A stretch of 64,000 bases of DNA, taken from assembly GCA_030605085.1 (NCBI GenBank), contig JAUWBH010000008.1, positions 1 through 64,000 of the forward strand. Reading direction: 5' to 3'. Both the position numbers and the translations under genes were made by a program. Position 1 is the stretch's first letter. Every line of letters begins with the position of its first letter. A model generated the notes under the pieces. The model did no database searches. It saw only the letters and a program-made list of their open reading frames with translations, and was not told the DNA's origin. This DNA is from Promethearchaeota archaeon (lineage in GTDB: Archaea; Asgardarchaeota; Lokiarchaeia; Sigynarchaeales; SOKP01). Positions 1 to 8,906 of this stretch are shown here, piece after piece.

Positions 1-218
1 CCTCTGTGCGTAGATATAATATAATCATCCTCATTAATTGCAACACAAGCTCCGACAGCAATGGCTTCTTCGCCTATATATGTGTGAACTAAAGGTGATT
101 TAATTTTTCCGGCATCTTTTGTAATTCTCTGTTCAAAATCACGAATCAATAACATCTTTTTATAAATGTTAATTAACTCGTCATGACTCAATTCTTTGGG
201 TAATTCATCACTACTCAT
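1..218 (-). CDS. Thiamine-diphosphate dehydrogenase E1 component, alpha subunit (N-terminal part, runs off the window)
   Basis: The frame starts at an ATG at 218 and is open to the window edge, giving about 72 residues. It contains an MLLIRDFEQR-like helix, then HTYIGEEAIAVGA and a DDYIISTHRG motif. That is the order found at the N-terminus of pyruvate/acetoin/branched-chain 2-oxoacid dehydrogenase E1 alpha subunits, which bind thiamine diphosphate and decarboxylate a 2-oxoacid. The substrate cannot be decided because the cofactor motif and the beta subunit lie outside the window. The family call is secure from the HTYIGEEA and STHRG motifs. Confidence 0.85.
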   Translation of the reverse strand, partial: MSSDELPKELSHDELINIYKKMLLIRDFEQRITKDAGKIKSPLVHTYIGEEAIAVGACVAINEDDYIISTHR

Positions 219-532
219 TCTTAATCACTCAATTTTATGGTTATAATAATTGAATTTACTTCTTCTTAATACAGATTTCTTATTAAATTTAATCTGATTT
301 ATTTTTTATTTTCTCTCCAATAAAGGAAATAAATAATTCCCTTGAAAAAGAAAAAGATATTAGAATAAGAGTTTCTTTTGTCTATCACTTAGTGTAAACT
401 TTCAATTATGACATCTTTATTATAAGAACTACACGAAAATATATAAATGCCTCAAGTAAAATTTGATATTAAATCTCATATCCACAAGAAACGTTAAAAA
501 TTAAATTAAATCATTTGTTTTTATCTATTAAA
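219..532. other. Intergenic region between two leftward genes, no gene seen
   Basis: This 314-base AT-rich stretch holds the upstream region of the E1 alpha gene and the downstream region of the TIR-like gene. I find no convincing open frame or RNA gene. Runs of T and A near 290-330 and 500-530 could serve as promoter or terminator sequence, but nothing decides this. Confidence 0.4.
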
Positions 533-1522
533 TTAGCTGTTTACTTCCCATAATGTATTAAATTCTTTCAGTAATAATTTATAAAGATATGTGTCTCTTT
601 TACATTTCCAAAGTGGACTATAACCTCCTCTTTCAGAATAAAAATGTGGCATATATAACGCATATATATCGTTAATAGCTTCTGTATTTTTTATACAACC
701 GGTCAATACTTGTTTAACTTGGATATTTTCGCTTTTATTTGCAATATCAGAAAAGAATTTGAAATTCTTATTAATTACATAACATATATCGTCATAGGAG
801 ACACCAGATAAATTTTCATTAATAATATGACGCAAAGAAGGATTTTCCGAGTGCATAAGTAAGATTTTTATTTTAGTACCCCCTTGAGCTTTATCAAGTA
901 AGGTATCTTCGAAGTCTGCAATTCTTTTCCATCCATCTAAATTAAGTCCCATTAGATAAAAATTATCTTCTGTAATTTTTATAACATTTCCCCAATCTAA
1001 ATGTTTACCAAAATTTTGTGCCATTTCAAAAAATTCATATTCATCACTTTGGGTAATAGAGCTAAGCCCTGGTATTTGGCTACTTATTTTCCAATTTACA
1101 GATTCCAAACTTTTAATATAATCAATAATTTGACTAATATAGACTTTTTCAAAGAGATTTCTTGGTTTTAGATCGTAAAATACACAGCGTAAATCCTTGA
1201 TATCAAAAGGTAATTGATCTCCCTTTTGAAGTAATATTATGACTGGTTTATTCGCGGCTTGTGCAATAGCAAGCTCATAATAGACATTTGGATTCTTAAA
1301 GGTGAGAACAGCAACGCACATGTCAAAATTGAGTATAGCATCATACATTTGATTAGAGATCAATCCTGGTTCTACTATATGATCAGATCTGAAGGCTTTT
1401 ATTCCACATTCATCCATAGCGGGCTTTATAATATAATCAAAAACATCATCTGCATGTTCTCTTTCTACTGAACCCTCTTCTCCTATTGGGCTTATCACAA
1501 AACATCTTTTCGTAGTTTTCAT
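533..1522 (-). CDS. TIR-like / nucleoside 2-deoxyribosyltransferase-like protein, possible defence effector
   Basis: Of 329 residues, the first 140 or so match the domain that begins FVISPIG (8-14), continues with R..HADDVFDYIIKPA, and carries NPNVYYELA at 77-85 and LPFDIKDLR near 104-112. This Rossmann-like fold is related to nucleoside 2-deoxyribosyltransferases and TIR domains. E83 sits where those enzymes have their catalytic glutamate. Such domains often act as nucleotide- or NAD-degrading effectors in prokaryotic immunity. The remaining 190 residues are uncharacterised, with a short KIKILLMHSENP stretch resembling regions that follow these effectors elsewhere. It is a lone gene with no obvious partner beside it. 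The fold call is good; the defence role is inference. Confidence 0.6.
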   Translation of the reverse strand: MKTTKRCFVISPIGEEGSVEREHADDVFDYIIKPAMDECGIKAFRSDHIVEPGLISNQMYDAILNFDMCVAVLTFKNPNVYYELAIAQAANKPVIILLQKGDQLPFDIKDLRCVFYDLKPRNLFEKVYISQIIDYIKSLESVNWKISSQIPGLSSITQSDEYEFFEMAQNFGKHLDWGNVIKITEDNFYLMGLNLDGWKRIADFEDTLLDKAQGGTKIKILLMHSENPSLRHIINENLSGVSYDDICYVINKNFKFFSDIANKSENIQVKQVLTGCIKNTEAINDIYALYMPHFYSERGGYSPLWKCKRDTYLYKLLLKEFNTLWEVNS

Positions 1523-1644
1523 CCCTATTTATAAAATGATTTGTTTAATAATAATTAAGTCATTAAAATATTTATAAATATCATAACATTTTTATAGAAT
1601 ATCAATAGTCCAATCATATTAAATTTTAAAGGAAATTGTTAAAA

Positions 1645-1848
1645 ATGCCGATTGTTCATGTAAATGTTTGGAAAGGTTTTGGAGAAGATAGAGTAAAAGT
1701 CTTAATTCAAAAAATAACTCAAGTATTTGTGGATTTGGGTGTACCACAACACGCTGTTGAAGTGGTTGTGCACGAAATTCCCAAAACTCATTGGGGTATT
1801 GGAGGAGAACCCGCTTCTGAAAAATTACCAAATGCAGGACCCAAATAA
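1645..1848 (+). CDS. 4-oxalocrotonate tautomerase family protein
   Basis: This 67-residue protein starts MPIVHVNVWKG. The ATG at 1645 is chosen over an upstream TTG because it leaves proline as residue 1 after methionine removal, the catalytic base of this family, and because AAAGGAAAT lies just upstream as a ribosome-binding site. The C-terminal HEIPKTHWGIGG block is typical. Family members tautomerise or hydrolyse small unsaturated acids as oligomers in the cytosol; the substrate here is unknown. It stands 40 bases before the longin-like gene on the same strand and may share its transcript. Confidence 0.85.
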   Translation: MPIVHVNVWKGFGEDRVKVLIQKITQVFVDLGVPQHAVEVVVHEIPKTHWGIGGEPASEKLPNAGPK

Positions 1849-1887
1849 TTTAAAAAATAAAAACAATTAAACTTCAAGATTACATAT

Positions 1888-2616
1888 ATGATAACTAATT
1901 TAGATCCTAAAATTATAGATGCCTTTGATAGGATAAGGAAGGTTTATTTATTAGAAAAATTTGAAAATCTTTCTGAAGGCACTGAAGATATATTAAAAAA
2001 TAATATAAATAACGAAGATTATTTAATGAATACTAAATCTACAATAGAATTAATAATTGAATCCAGATATGAAAATAAAATCAGTGAATTTGAAGATCTT
2101 TTTGATTTAACAGATCTTAAGGAAGAATTGAGTTTAATTCGTGCATATATAATAGATTTACTTAAAGGAGATCCTGATGTGGAATGTATAAAGAGCTATA
2201 TTGTTTTTAATATGGAATCGGGAACAGTAAAATTTGGATGGAATTATTCAATTTTTAAAAAAGATATCGAGTTAGTAGTTGGTCTATTCACAGCACTAAC
2301 CTCCTTTAGTAAAGAGACAATTGAAAGACAATTAAAAGGCTTAAGCGTTGAGGGAATGGAATTAAAGCTGATTCCCTTTGAAAATAGCGCTTTAGCAATA
2401 TTATTTATGTTAAGTAGATTACCTTCGCCCATTTTGATAAAGAGAATGAATCAATTTATGATTGAATTAGAAAGAGAATTTGGAGAGCTATTTATAACAA
2501 AGGATTATCTCGATTTTACTAACGACAGAAATGTGAAAAAAAAATTTTATAATTTTATGGCGCAAATTTTAAAATTTGATTTAAGCGAATTAACAGAAAT
2601 GGAAGAAAAACATTAA
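1888..2616 (+). CDS. Longin/roadblock-like domain protein (Asgard-type)
   Basis: The 242-residue product is acidic and helical for the first 110 residues. It then has a segment resembling the longin/roadblock fold seen widely in Asgard genomes: KSYIVFNMESGTVKFGW, followed by IELVVGLFTALTSFSKETI, then KGLSVEGMELKLIPF and ALAILFMLSR. In Asgard archaea and eukaryotes these folds pair with small GTPases. No GTPase gene is in the window, so a GTPase-regulatory role is inference. It begins a run of three same-strand genes with gaps of 33 and 11 bases. A true relationship needs profile or structure comparison, because identity in this fold is low. Confidence 0.5.
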   Translation: MITNLDPKIIDAFDRIRKVYLLEKFENLSEGTEDILKNNINNEDYLMNTKSTIELIIESRYENKISEFEDLFDLTDLKEELSLIRAYIIDLLKGDPDVECIKSYIVFNMESGTVKFGWNYSIFKKDIELVVGLFTALTSFSKETIERQLKGLSVEGMELKLIPFENSALAILFMLSRLPSPILIKRMNQFMIELEREFGELFITKDYLDFTNDRNVKKKFYNFMAQILKFDLSELTEMEEKH

Positions 2617-2649
2617 TTATAATTAATATTTAAAAATTTTAAAAGAAAC

Positions 2650-3306
2650 ATGAGTTCACGAGATTCTCTTAATTTATTACAGCAGAAAATTAAAAATTTT
2701 CAATATATTGCTAAAAATCAAATACCAAATCTAAGTAAATTTAATATTACGGTCATTAAACCTAACAATGAGACACTAGCAATGAAACTTTCCATGGTAA
2801 TCTTTTTTTTAAGAAATACAATCAATGAAATACTAAAAACTAAAATTAAATTAAAAGATTTTAATAAATTAAATAAAGTTATTAAAAGGTTTTTTCAAAA
2901 ATTTATTGATACTAACGAGTTAATTAATTTCGATAAAGGAGAAGAATTATTTAAGAAACTAAATGAAAATAATTCTATATCACCATTTAAAATTTTATTT
3001 TGCGATGTTTTTCGAGAAAAAATAAATAGGGATGTATTTGAAGTTAATTGTAATGAGTTAAAAGAAAGTATAAGTAATTTTAACAATTTTAAAGAAAAAT
3101 TTAAAGAATTTCAACCTAAAATTTTATATTTTGAGACTTTAGGAGAAAAATTTGAAAAGTATCAAAAAATCTTAAATAGCGGAAATTTAAAAAAGATTAA
3201 TGAAGAAAATTTGGAAGAATTTAGACTTTTTCGTAGTTTTTTTCCTTTAAGCCTGAACAACGAATATTTAATAGACATTAGAAATAGTAATATCATTAAG
3301 TTATAA
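2650..3306 (+). CDS. Uncharacterised helical protein
   Basis: The 218-residue product is rich in Lys, Asn, Phe and Glu, with no Cys-based motif, P-loop or membrane segment. It looks mostly helical (IKNFQYIAKNQIPNL; NFKEKFKEFQPKILYF). It follows the longin-like gene by 33 bases and precedes another unknown gene by 11 bases, so the three are probably one operon. I do not recognise a family. Unbroken coding over 650 bases in such AT-rich DNA, with consistent spacing, supports it as a real gene. Confidence 0.6.
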   Translation: MSSRDSLNLLQQKIKNFQYIAKNQIPNLSKFNITVIKPNNETLAMKLSMVIFFLRNTINEILKTKIKLKDFNKLNKVIKRFFQKFIDTNELINFDKGEELFKKLNENNSISPFKILFCDVFREKINRDVFEVNCNELKESISNFNNFKEKFKEFQPKILYFETLGEKFEKYQKILNSGNLKKINEENLEEFRLFRSFFPLSLNNEYLIDIRNSNIIKL

Positions 3307-3317
3307 TAATTAGGATC

Positions 3318-3674
3318 ATGGAATTTAGAGAAATCATAGAAATAATATTAAAAGAAATCGAAAAAAATAGCTATATCAAGATTTCAGAATTTCTAAAAAA
3401 CAATAATTTAATGAAACTAAAAATAAAGGATTTAGTTGAAGAAATCGAAAAAAGTTATAATAAAGAATTAATTTTGGATTTAAAAAATACAGAAATTTAT
3501 TCGTACGATTTAGTTTATAATTTTTTTAAACTGAAATTATTCAAGTTTTTGGAAACTGGAAACGATATAGATCTCAATTCCGATGATTTTAAAGGATTTA
3601 AACCGAATGATTTAATCAAGATTTTTAGTATAATCGATTCAGAATTTTTTAATTACTTATCAGATCATATTTAA
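3318..3674 (+). CDS. Uncharacterised small helical protein
   Basis: A 118-residue acidic and lysine-rich protein, last of the three-gene run that starts with the longin-like gene. It has repeated helical heptad-like stretches (IIEIILKEIEKN; KIKDLVEEIEKSYNKEL) and ends in an acidic FKGFKPNDLIKIFSIIDSE region. No family is recognised. The 11-base spacing to the gene before it suggests co-translation, so the two may work as a pair. Confidence 0.55.
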   Translation: MEFREIIEIILKEIEKNSYIKISEFLKNNNLMKLKIKDLVEEIEKSYNKELILDLKNTEIYSYDLVYNFFKLKLFKFLETGNDIDLNSDDFKGFKPNDLIKIFSIIDSEFFNYLSDHI

Positions 3675-3691
3675 TTACATACAAACCCCAT

Positions 3692-3883
3692 TCTTCTTGG
3701 AAAAAGCTTCTAATAAAAAAATGTCAGTCGAATAATAAGGGCGAAAAATTTAATACTGAGAAAGATGAACGTTCCGGGCTTTTGAGACTTTCCTTGAATT
3801 CGAAAGATATTACAGATATTACGGATATTAAAGGTCTAAGCGAACTAACCAATTTGGAACAATTAGATCTTAACTATGGGTAA
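3692..3883 (+). pseudogene. Leucine-rich-repeat gene fragment
   Basis: One plus-strand frame reads as the beginning of an LRR domain, with DITDITDIKGLSELTNLEQL followed by DLNYG and a stop at 3881-3883. There is no usable start codon upstream in frame, and the protein stops after about one and a half repeats, so this is a remnant. LRR proteins with this consensus are common in Asgard genomes. Confidence 0.6.
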
Positions 3884-4198
3884 ATTAAAGGGTAATGGAA
3901 ATTAGACGATAAATTAGCCAAAACTAAGGAAAAAGCATCAAAATCTGGTAATTATTATTCAAATTATATCTCTCTCAACTGGGGAAAAAAAAAGAATATG
4001 TCACTTTTAATATTAAGGATATCATTCTTGATTTACGACGAAGTTTTGATAAAAATATTATATAAATATAAATGTTTACATGTTGTATATGCATACTATA
4101 AAATAATATGGTGATCTCACCTTATAATTGAGTCTGGGAGGGTTGTCAAGTGAGTATAACCAAGCTCGAATTCTCGTAATGATTGTAGATTTCCAGAT
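3884..4198. other. Decayed DNA between two LRR fragments
   Basis: About 300 bases with short broken frames on both strands and no intact gene. It lies between an LRR remnant on the plus strand and another on the minus strand, so it may be scrambled LRR-gene sequence. I see no RNA gene or repeat element boundary. Confidence 0.35.
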
Positions 4199-4339
4199 CT
4201 ACAGATGTTCTAATGATTTAAAACTATTAAACGAATCGGGTAGTGATTTCAATTCATTATGATTAAAATGAAGATCGGTAAGAGATTCACAATTCATTAA
4301 ATTGTTATTGAGAGATGTAAGTAAGTTCTCTCCATCCAT
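4199..4339 (-). pseudogene. Leucine-rich-repeat fragment, 46 codons
   Basis: The minus strand from ATG 4339 to TAG 4199 reads about one and a half leucine-rich repeats: LMNCESLTDLHFNHNELKSL, then PDSFNSFKSLEHL and a stop. The consensus LxxLxxLxLxxNxLxxLPxS is clear. At 46 residues it cannot form an LRR solenoid, so it is a fragment of a lost gene. Its orientation opposes the other fragment at 3692-3883. Confidence 0.6.
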
Positions 4340-4394
4340 ACTCTAATATCTCTCTTCTCTTTCTAACTTCTTATTCTGAATGTCCCTTTTAGAA

Positions 4395-6866
4395 CTAAAT
4401 TAATTCAAGAATCTTACTTAATTTAATAGGATCAACCCGATACCGGGTTCCTAAACCTTCAAAACAACATGCTACGCGAATAAGGTAGGGATTCATATCT
4501 GAACAGTACAAAATTCCATCCCAATTTTCCCAATATGCCTTCTCTGAAGCGTTCAATCTATCGTTTAAGAGATCTTGCATTTGTTCAATAGTCCAATTGC
4601 GGACTTCCTCCTCGTGATCTTTCGATAATAATTTAGTATTTATTATCATGCAATCATCAGCTCCCCCTACTCTATCATTTTCCATGTAATAACTAGCCAT
4701 GCCGTGGCTAGGGTGAAATACATCTTGATGATGACCACGTGTAGATAGCTTTACAACTCGCAAGGGAAAGTTTCTAGGGAGATCATCGATATCGACGCCA
4801 AATTCTAAGTGAAAAGATTTTTTCTTAATCTCAATAAGATCCTTGAGAATTTGTTCTTGATCTCTATTATCATAAAAATCGGGATGATCGTGGACATTTT
4901 CTAGATGTCGCTTTAAGGTATCCAGTTCAAATAGAGAAAATGCTGCTGTAAATTTGGAAACAAGTCTTATACGGTCTACCTTAAGCTTTTGCAGGGTTGT
5001 TGCATCTCTAAGAATAATTTCTCCGATTGACTGTCCAAGAGCAATAATTTTATTTCTATAAAAATATTCGTTAATCAGATGTTCCGAAATCCCAGTGTAT
5101 TCTGATAATTTTTCTTCTATTTGTTTAGCGGTTATCTGACATATTTCTTCCTCTCTTGGCAAAATCGTGGGATAGGGCTGTCTGAAAATACTACAATAAA
5201 TATAATCTGTAAATTCTTGAGGCGCAATTCTCTGCTCTACAATATTTTCCAATATTGATTCAATCTCATTATCTTCAAATCTTTTCAATATAGATATAAC
5301 CGTTCCAGATCTATGACGAGCACTCAATGATAGCTGCAATGCGATAAGGATGAGATGCTTAGGTTCAAAAAATACCCAAAAATTTGAGAAATAATTTACA
5401 TCTTCATGCATGCTTCTTAATATTTCTGGAATAATACTTTCACCTCTACCACCGAATACTCTACAAAGTTTGAATGCTATGTGGTCTTTTACAATTATGC
5501 TTTTTTTTAATAGTTCAATTGTCTTTTGAGAGGTTAAATAGTCAACAAACATTGAAAGATTATTTTTAACGTAATTACCAACAATTTCCTCCGCGTTTCG
5601 AATAAATGAAGTTTTTTTTATCTCTGATTGCGTTATATCCTCTCTAACATATCGAAACATGAGAATTAATAGTTGAATAGCTTCCTCGGGAGATGTGGGA
5701 TTTTGATGCTCGCCCCTTTTTAACTCGAATATATTTTGTAAGTCTGGTAGCGATAAGGCTTTCGCGATTTCTTGAAGAACATCTTTTCTAGGCTTCCAAA
5801 TCAAAGAATCTTCATCGTCATGATCTAGACTATACAATACAATATCACTAAGTAACTCAAGTTCAAAGTTTATTCCCTTCCTTTTTTTTAGTTCAATATC
5901 TTTCAATAAACGTGTAACCAGAGCTTCTAAAGTAAGAGTTTTTTTTTTATTAACTCCTTTTTTCAAATTCAAATCGGTATCGTATCCGTGCCAGAGAACG
6001 AATTTTTTCAATGATTGAAATTCGTAATCATTTGCTAAGGCTTCGTGAAAAATCAATTCTAAGGTATTATGGTTCATTCTTCGCTCTAATATGTAAGAAT
6101 GTCCAAATCGGCCTTCAAAAACGGCACAATACAATTTCATTTCATCCCGATTTAATTTACTATCGCCATCTATATCGTATCTGTTAAAAATCTCCTTAAC
6201 GGCACGGGTGAATTTTGGGTTCCATGTCTTTCCTTTAAAGCACTCTATTTGAGCGAGTTTTTCTTTTAATTCCCATCCTGCTTCTGTGTTGTCCCAATAA
6301 GCTGTAGAATTCTCGTAACCTCGTATCTTTTCCTTGAGTTCTAATACCTCCTCATTCGGACGTATCTTGAATTCTGCCATGTTATTACCAACATCCATTT
6401 CCCAAGTCATGACATAAGGATCTAAAGGATCATTATAGAACATTTGAATAACTCGCAAGTTTAAAGTTTGATAGGTTTCGTGCGCAGGATTTGCTTCTTT
6501 AAGAACCATTGTATCACTATTTTCATCCATCTCGTATCCGTGAGCGATTAAACCATCTATAGCTTTTTCTTGATAATCCTTAGATTGAGCTATTCTATCC
6601 TCGCAAAATTTCACCATACCTTTGATTGGAATGTTACCCCTGAAAGTCGTAAAACTTCCCTCCCTTATTTCTGTTATATCTTTGGCCTCGTATTTTGGAT
6701 CTTTATATAATTGCTTGACTAATCCAACATGACCTGTGGTGTGTCCAGGCCCAAAAAAACCTTGAAGGAAACAAAAGGTCTCTTTAGGTTCTAAAATATC
6801 ATCTTCGTTAATGTCGTATCGCGTGATGACTTCTTCTATGTAAAAAAGAATTTTTTCATAGTTCAT
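4395..6866 (-). CDS. Large protein with two EF-hand calcium-binding loops
   Basis: The 823-residue protein has two canonical 12-residue EF-hand loops. Loop 1 is residues 18-29 (D18, N20, D22, E29) and loop 2 is residues 231-242, DIDGDSKLNRDE, with acidic ligands at positions 1, 3, 5 and 12. Each follows a helix ending in RYD. Between the loops lies a His/Gly-rich stretch (FFGPGHTTGHVG, 38-48). Residues 300-820 are helical and unrecognised, with a C-terminal region carrying RGHHQDVFHPSHG and DDCMIINTK. No membrane segment or signal peptide is seen. It is a single leftward gene. EF-hands suggest Ca2+-dependent regulation of the long C-terminal part; what that part does is unknown. The calcium loops are seen directly; the function is open. 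Confidence 0.7.
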   Translation of the reverse strand: MNYEKILFYIEEVITRYDINEDDILEPKETFCFLQGFFGPGHTTGHVGLVKQLYKDPKYEAKDITEIREGSFTTFRGNIPIKGMVKFCEDRIAQSKDYQEKAIDGLIAHGYEMDENSDTMVLKEANPAHETYQTLNLRVIQMFYNDPLDPYVMTWEMDVGNNMAEFKIRPNEEVLELKEKIRGYENSTAYWDNTEAGWELKEKLAQIECFKGKTWNPKFTRAVKEIFNRYDIDGDSKLNRDEMKLYCAVFEGRFGHSYILERRMNHNTLELIFHEALANDYEFQSLKKFVLWHGYDTDLNLKKGVNKKKTLTLEALVTRLLKDIELKKRKGINFELELLSDIVLYSLDHDDEDSLIWKPRKDVLQEIAKALSLPDLQNIFELKRGEHQNPTSPEEAIQLLILMFRYVREDITQSEIKKTSFIRNAEEIVGNYVKNNLSMFVDYLTSQKTIELLKKSIIVKDHIAFKLCRVFGGRGESIIPEILRSMHEDVNYFSNFWVFFEPKHLILIALQLSLSARHRSGTVISILKRFEDNEIESILENIVEQRIAPQEFTDYIYCSIFRQPYPTILPREEEICQITAKQIEEKLSEYTGISEHLINEYFYRNKIIALGQSIGEIILRDATTLQKLKVDRIRLVSKFTAAFSLFELDTLKRHLENVHDHPDFYDNRDQEQILKDLIEIKKKSFHLEFGVDIDDLPRNFPLRVVKLSTRGHHQDVFHPSHGMASYYMENDRVGGADDCMIINTKLLSKDHEEEVRNWTIEQMQDLLNDRLNASEKAYWENWDGILYCSDMNPYLIRVACCFEGLGTRYRVDPIKLSKILELI

Positions 6867-6953
6867 TGTGATTGCTCTTAAATTTTTTAGAGATCTACTT
6901 AATATCTATTTAGACTGTAATATTAAAAAATTTCTTAGAATTTGAATAAATTT

Positions 6954-6989
6954 GGTATACCTTATATACACTTGCTATACCATGTATAC
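6954..6989. promoter_or_regulatory. Cluster of GTATACC half-sites before a ribbon-helix-helix-like start
   Basis: Just ahead of the small plus-strand frame at 6993 there is a perfect palindrome GGTATACC (6954-6961) and two more TATACC copies (6976-6981 and 6984-6989). Repeated half-sites directly upstream of an antitoxin-like N-terminus fit an autoregulatory operator. This is inference from position and symmetry only. Confidence 0.4.
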
Positions 6990-6992
6990 CAT

Positions 6993-7070
6993 ATGAGTAA
7001 AAATACCACTATAAAAGTATCAAAAAAAACTCTAGAAAAATTACATAAATTAGCAGGAGAAATGGTTTAA
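6993..7070 (+). pseudogene. Antitoxin-like N-terminal fragment (VapB/ribbon-helix-helix type)
   Basis: The 25-codon frame reads TTIKVSKKTLEKLHKLAGEM and stops. The beta strand IKVS followed by an amphipathic helix is the DNA-binding start of small archaeal antitoxins. The dimerisation and toxin-binding tail and the toxin gene are missing; the next gene starts in the opposite orientation at once. Likely a relic of a toxin-antitoxin locus, with the operator-like repeats still present. Confidence 0.45.
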
Positions 7071-7082
7071 CAAATCTCTCAA

Positions 7083-8906
7083 TTATAACTTTTCTCCTTT
7101 TATTTCTTCCTCGTATTTTTTTCTTCGCTCAGTTAAGTATTCTGGAATCGGAACATCCCACCACCCCATTGCGGGACTACCAGTATAAGGAAACCCTCTC
7201 TGTACTTTAATCTCTATGACAGCAGGCTTTCTAGACTTTGCTGCTCGTTCTAAAGCGGGAATTATTTCTTCTTTTTTGGAGATCTTTTCTGCGTAACAAC
7301 CAAATGCTTCTCCTATCTTTGCAAAATCAGGAGAGTAAGTATTTCCATTTTTATCTTCAAAAGCTGTACCATAACCTCTATCTTCTCCAAATGCCGCTTG
7401 TTGTAAGTCTTTAATCGCAATCCAGCCATGATTATTTATTACAATAAAGAAAATGTTATCCAAACCTAATTGAACCGCAACCGAAATCTCAGATATAGTC
7501 ATCATAAAATCCCCATCACCTACAAGCGCTGCTACTTGACGATTAGGCTTACCAATATCAACTGATCCTATCTTCGCTCCAATTGCTGCTGGAACAGAAT
7601 AGCCCATAGTCGAGAATCCTCCTGCGGTTAAACAAGTTTTTGGCTCGTAAAACTCTAATTCTTGCAGCATCTGGGCTTGTACATTTCCAGAACTAGTAAC
7701 TATTACAGCATCTCTGTCGAAGAATTTTCTTACTTCTCTTAGCACTGTAGAGATCATTACTGGGACTTTTGTATCGTCTCTATGCTTATCAAGAAATTCA
7801 AACCATTTCTTTTTTTCATCTTGAATTTCCTTAAAATAAGCGGTATTTTCATAGTCTTTAGAATAACCTTCAGCGTTTAAATCGTCTAAAATTTGGCGCA
7901 AACAAGCCTTAGCATCTCCATAAATTCCCACGGTAACAGGATAGTTCTTACCTATCTCATGAGGATCGAGATCTATTTGTATAAGCTTTGTTGGAGGAAT
8001 TGAAAAGCTCACCCCATATTTATAAGAACTGGCCGTTTCGTCAGCAAATCTGCAACCAACAGCTAAAATAACATCAGCTTTAGTTGTCATTTTTAATCCT
8101 ATAGTGGTACCTTTACTACCTGCACTCCAACAAAATAAGAGGTGATCATTAGGAAAGCTGTCTTTTGCCATCATAGTAACTACAACTGCTGCTCCTATTT
8201 TTTCTGCTAATTCCTTGACCTCATCAGTTGCTTCTGCTGTTATTACTCCCCCACCTAAAAACAAAACTGGTCGATTTGCCCCTTTTAATAAATTAACTGC
8301 CCTTTTAATTTGTTCTGGATCTCCTAGAATTCTTCCTTGTGATCGCCTTTTCAAAGGTTCAGGAATATCTGTATCAATGGCCGTTGCTTGCACATTTATT
8401 GGCAAGTCGATATGAACCGGACCACGCCGTCCCGTAAGCATTTGATTGAAGGCTCTTTGCATTATCGTTGGTAATTGAGAGACATCACTAACTTGCCAAC
8501 TTCGCTTAACAATCGGCTCTAAAATACGAGGCATATCTGAGTCTTTTGTTCGCTCAATTTCTTGTAGGACTCCCTTACCTCTCATGTATGTTGCTGTATC
8601 TCCCGTTAAAACTAACACAGGAAATGAGTCTACATATGCATCGGCAACACCAATAGCTGTATTGACAGCCCCAGGACCTATGGAAGTAAACACACAGAGA
8701 GGTTTCCCTGTGACTCTGTAATAACCAACAGCAAGGTGTACAGCAGACATTTCTTGCTTACTTTGGATTAAGGTAAGTTTATCTTTATCACGGAAGAATG
8801 CATCAACGAGGGCTAAATTTCCATGTCCTGGAATCCCAATGACATACTTTACCCCTTCCTTAATTAAATATTTTGAGATGATTTCTCCTCCAGTATATTT
8901 TGCCAT
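7083..8906 (-). CDS. Thiamine-diphosphate enzyme of the acetolactate synthase family
   Basis: A 607-residue protein with the three-part layout of the acetolactate synthase/benzoylformate decarboxylase family. The N-terminal PYR domain has its catalytic glutamate in KQEMSAVHLA (E52). The central domain has GANRPVLFLGGGV. The C-terminal PP domain has the cofactor-binding VGDGDFMM motif and a following NNHGW. The start is ATG 8906 (MAKYTGGEII), preferred over a TTG nine bases upstream because family alignments begin there. The reaction is probably carboligation or decarboxylation of a 2-oxoacid. A true biosynthetic acetolactate synthase usually has a small regulatory subunit gene beside it, and none is here, so the substrate is open; glyoxylate carboligase- or IolD-like activities are alternatives. 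Confidence 0.8.
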   Translation of the reverse strand: MAKYTGGEIISKYLIKEGVKYVIGIPGHGNLALVDAFFRDKDKLTLIQSKQEMSAVHLAVGYYRVTGKPLCVFTSIGPGAVNTAIGVADAYVDSFPVLVLTGDTATYMRGKGVLQEIERTKDSDMPRILEPIVKRSWQVSDVSQLPTIMQRAFNQMLTGRRGPVHIDLPINVQATAIDTDIPEPLKRRSQGRILGDPEQIKRAVNLLKGANRPVLFLGGGVITAEATDEVKELAEKIGAAVVVTMMAKDSFPNDHLLFCWSAGSKGTTIGLKMTTKADVILAVGCRFADETASSYKYGVSFSIPPTKLIQIDLDPHEIGKNYPVTVGIYGDAKACLRQILDDLNAEGYSKDYENTAYFKEIQDEKKKWFEFLDKHRDDTKVPVMISTVLREVRKFFDRDAVIVTSSGNVQAQMLQELEFYEPKTCLTAGGFSTMGYSVPAAIGAKIGSVDIGKPNRQVAALVGDGDFMMTISEISVAVQLGLDNIFFIVINNHGWIAIKDLQQAAFGEDRGYGTAFEDKNGNTYSPDFAKIGEAFGCYAEKISKKEEIIPALERAAKSRKPAVIEIKVQRGFPYTGSPAMGWWDVPIPEYLTERRKKYEEEIKGEKL

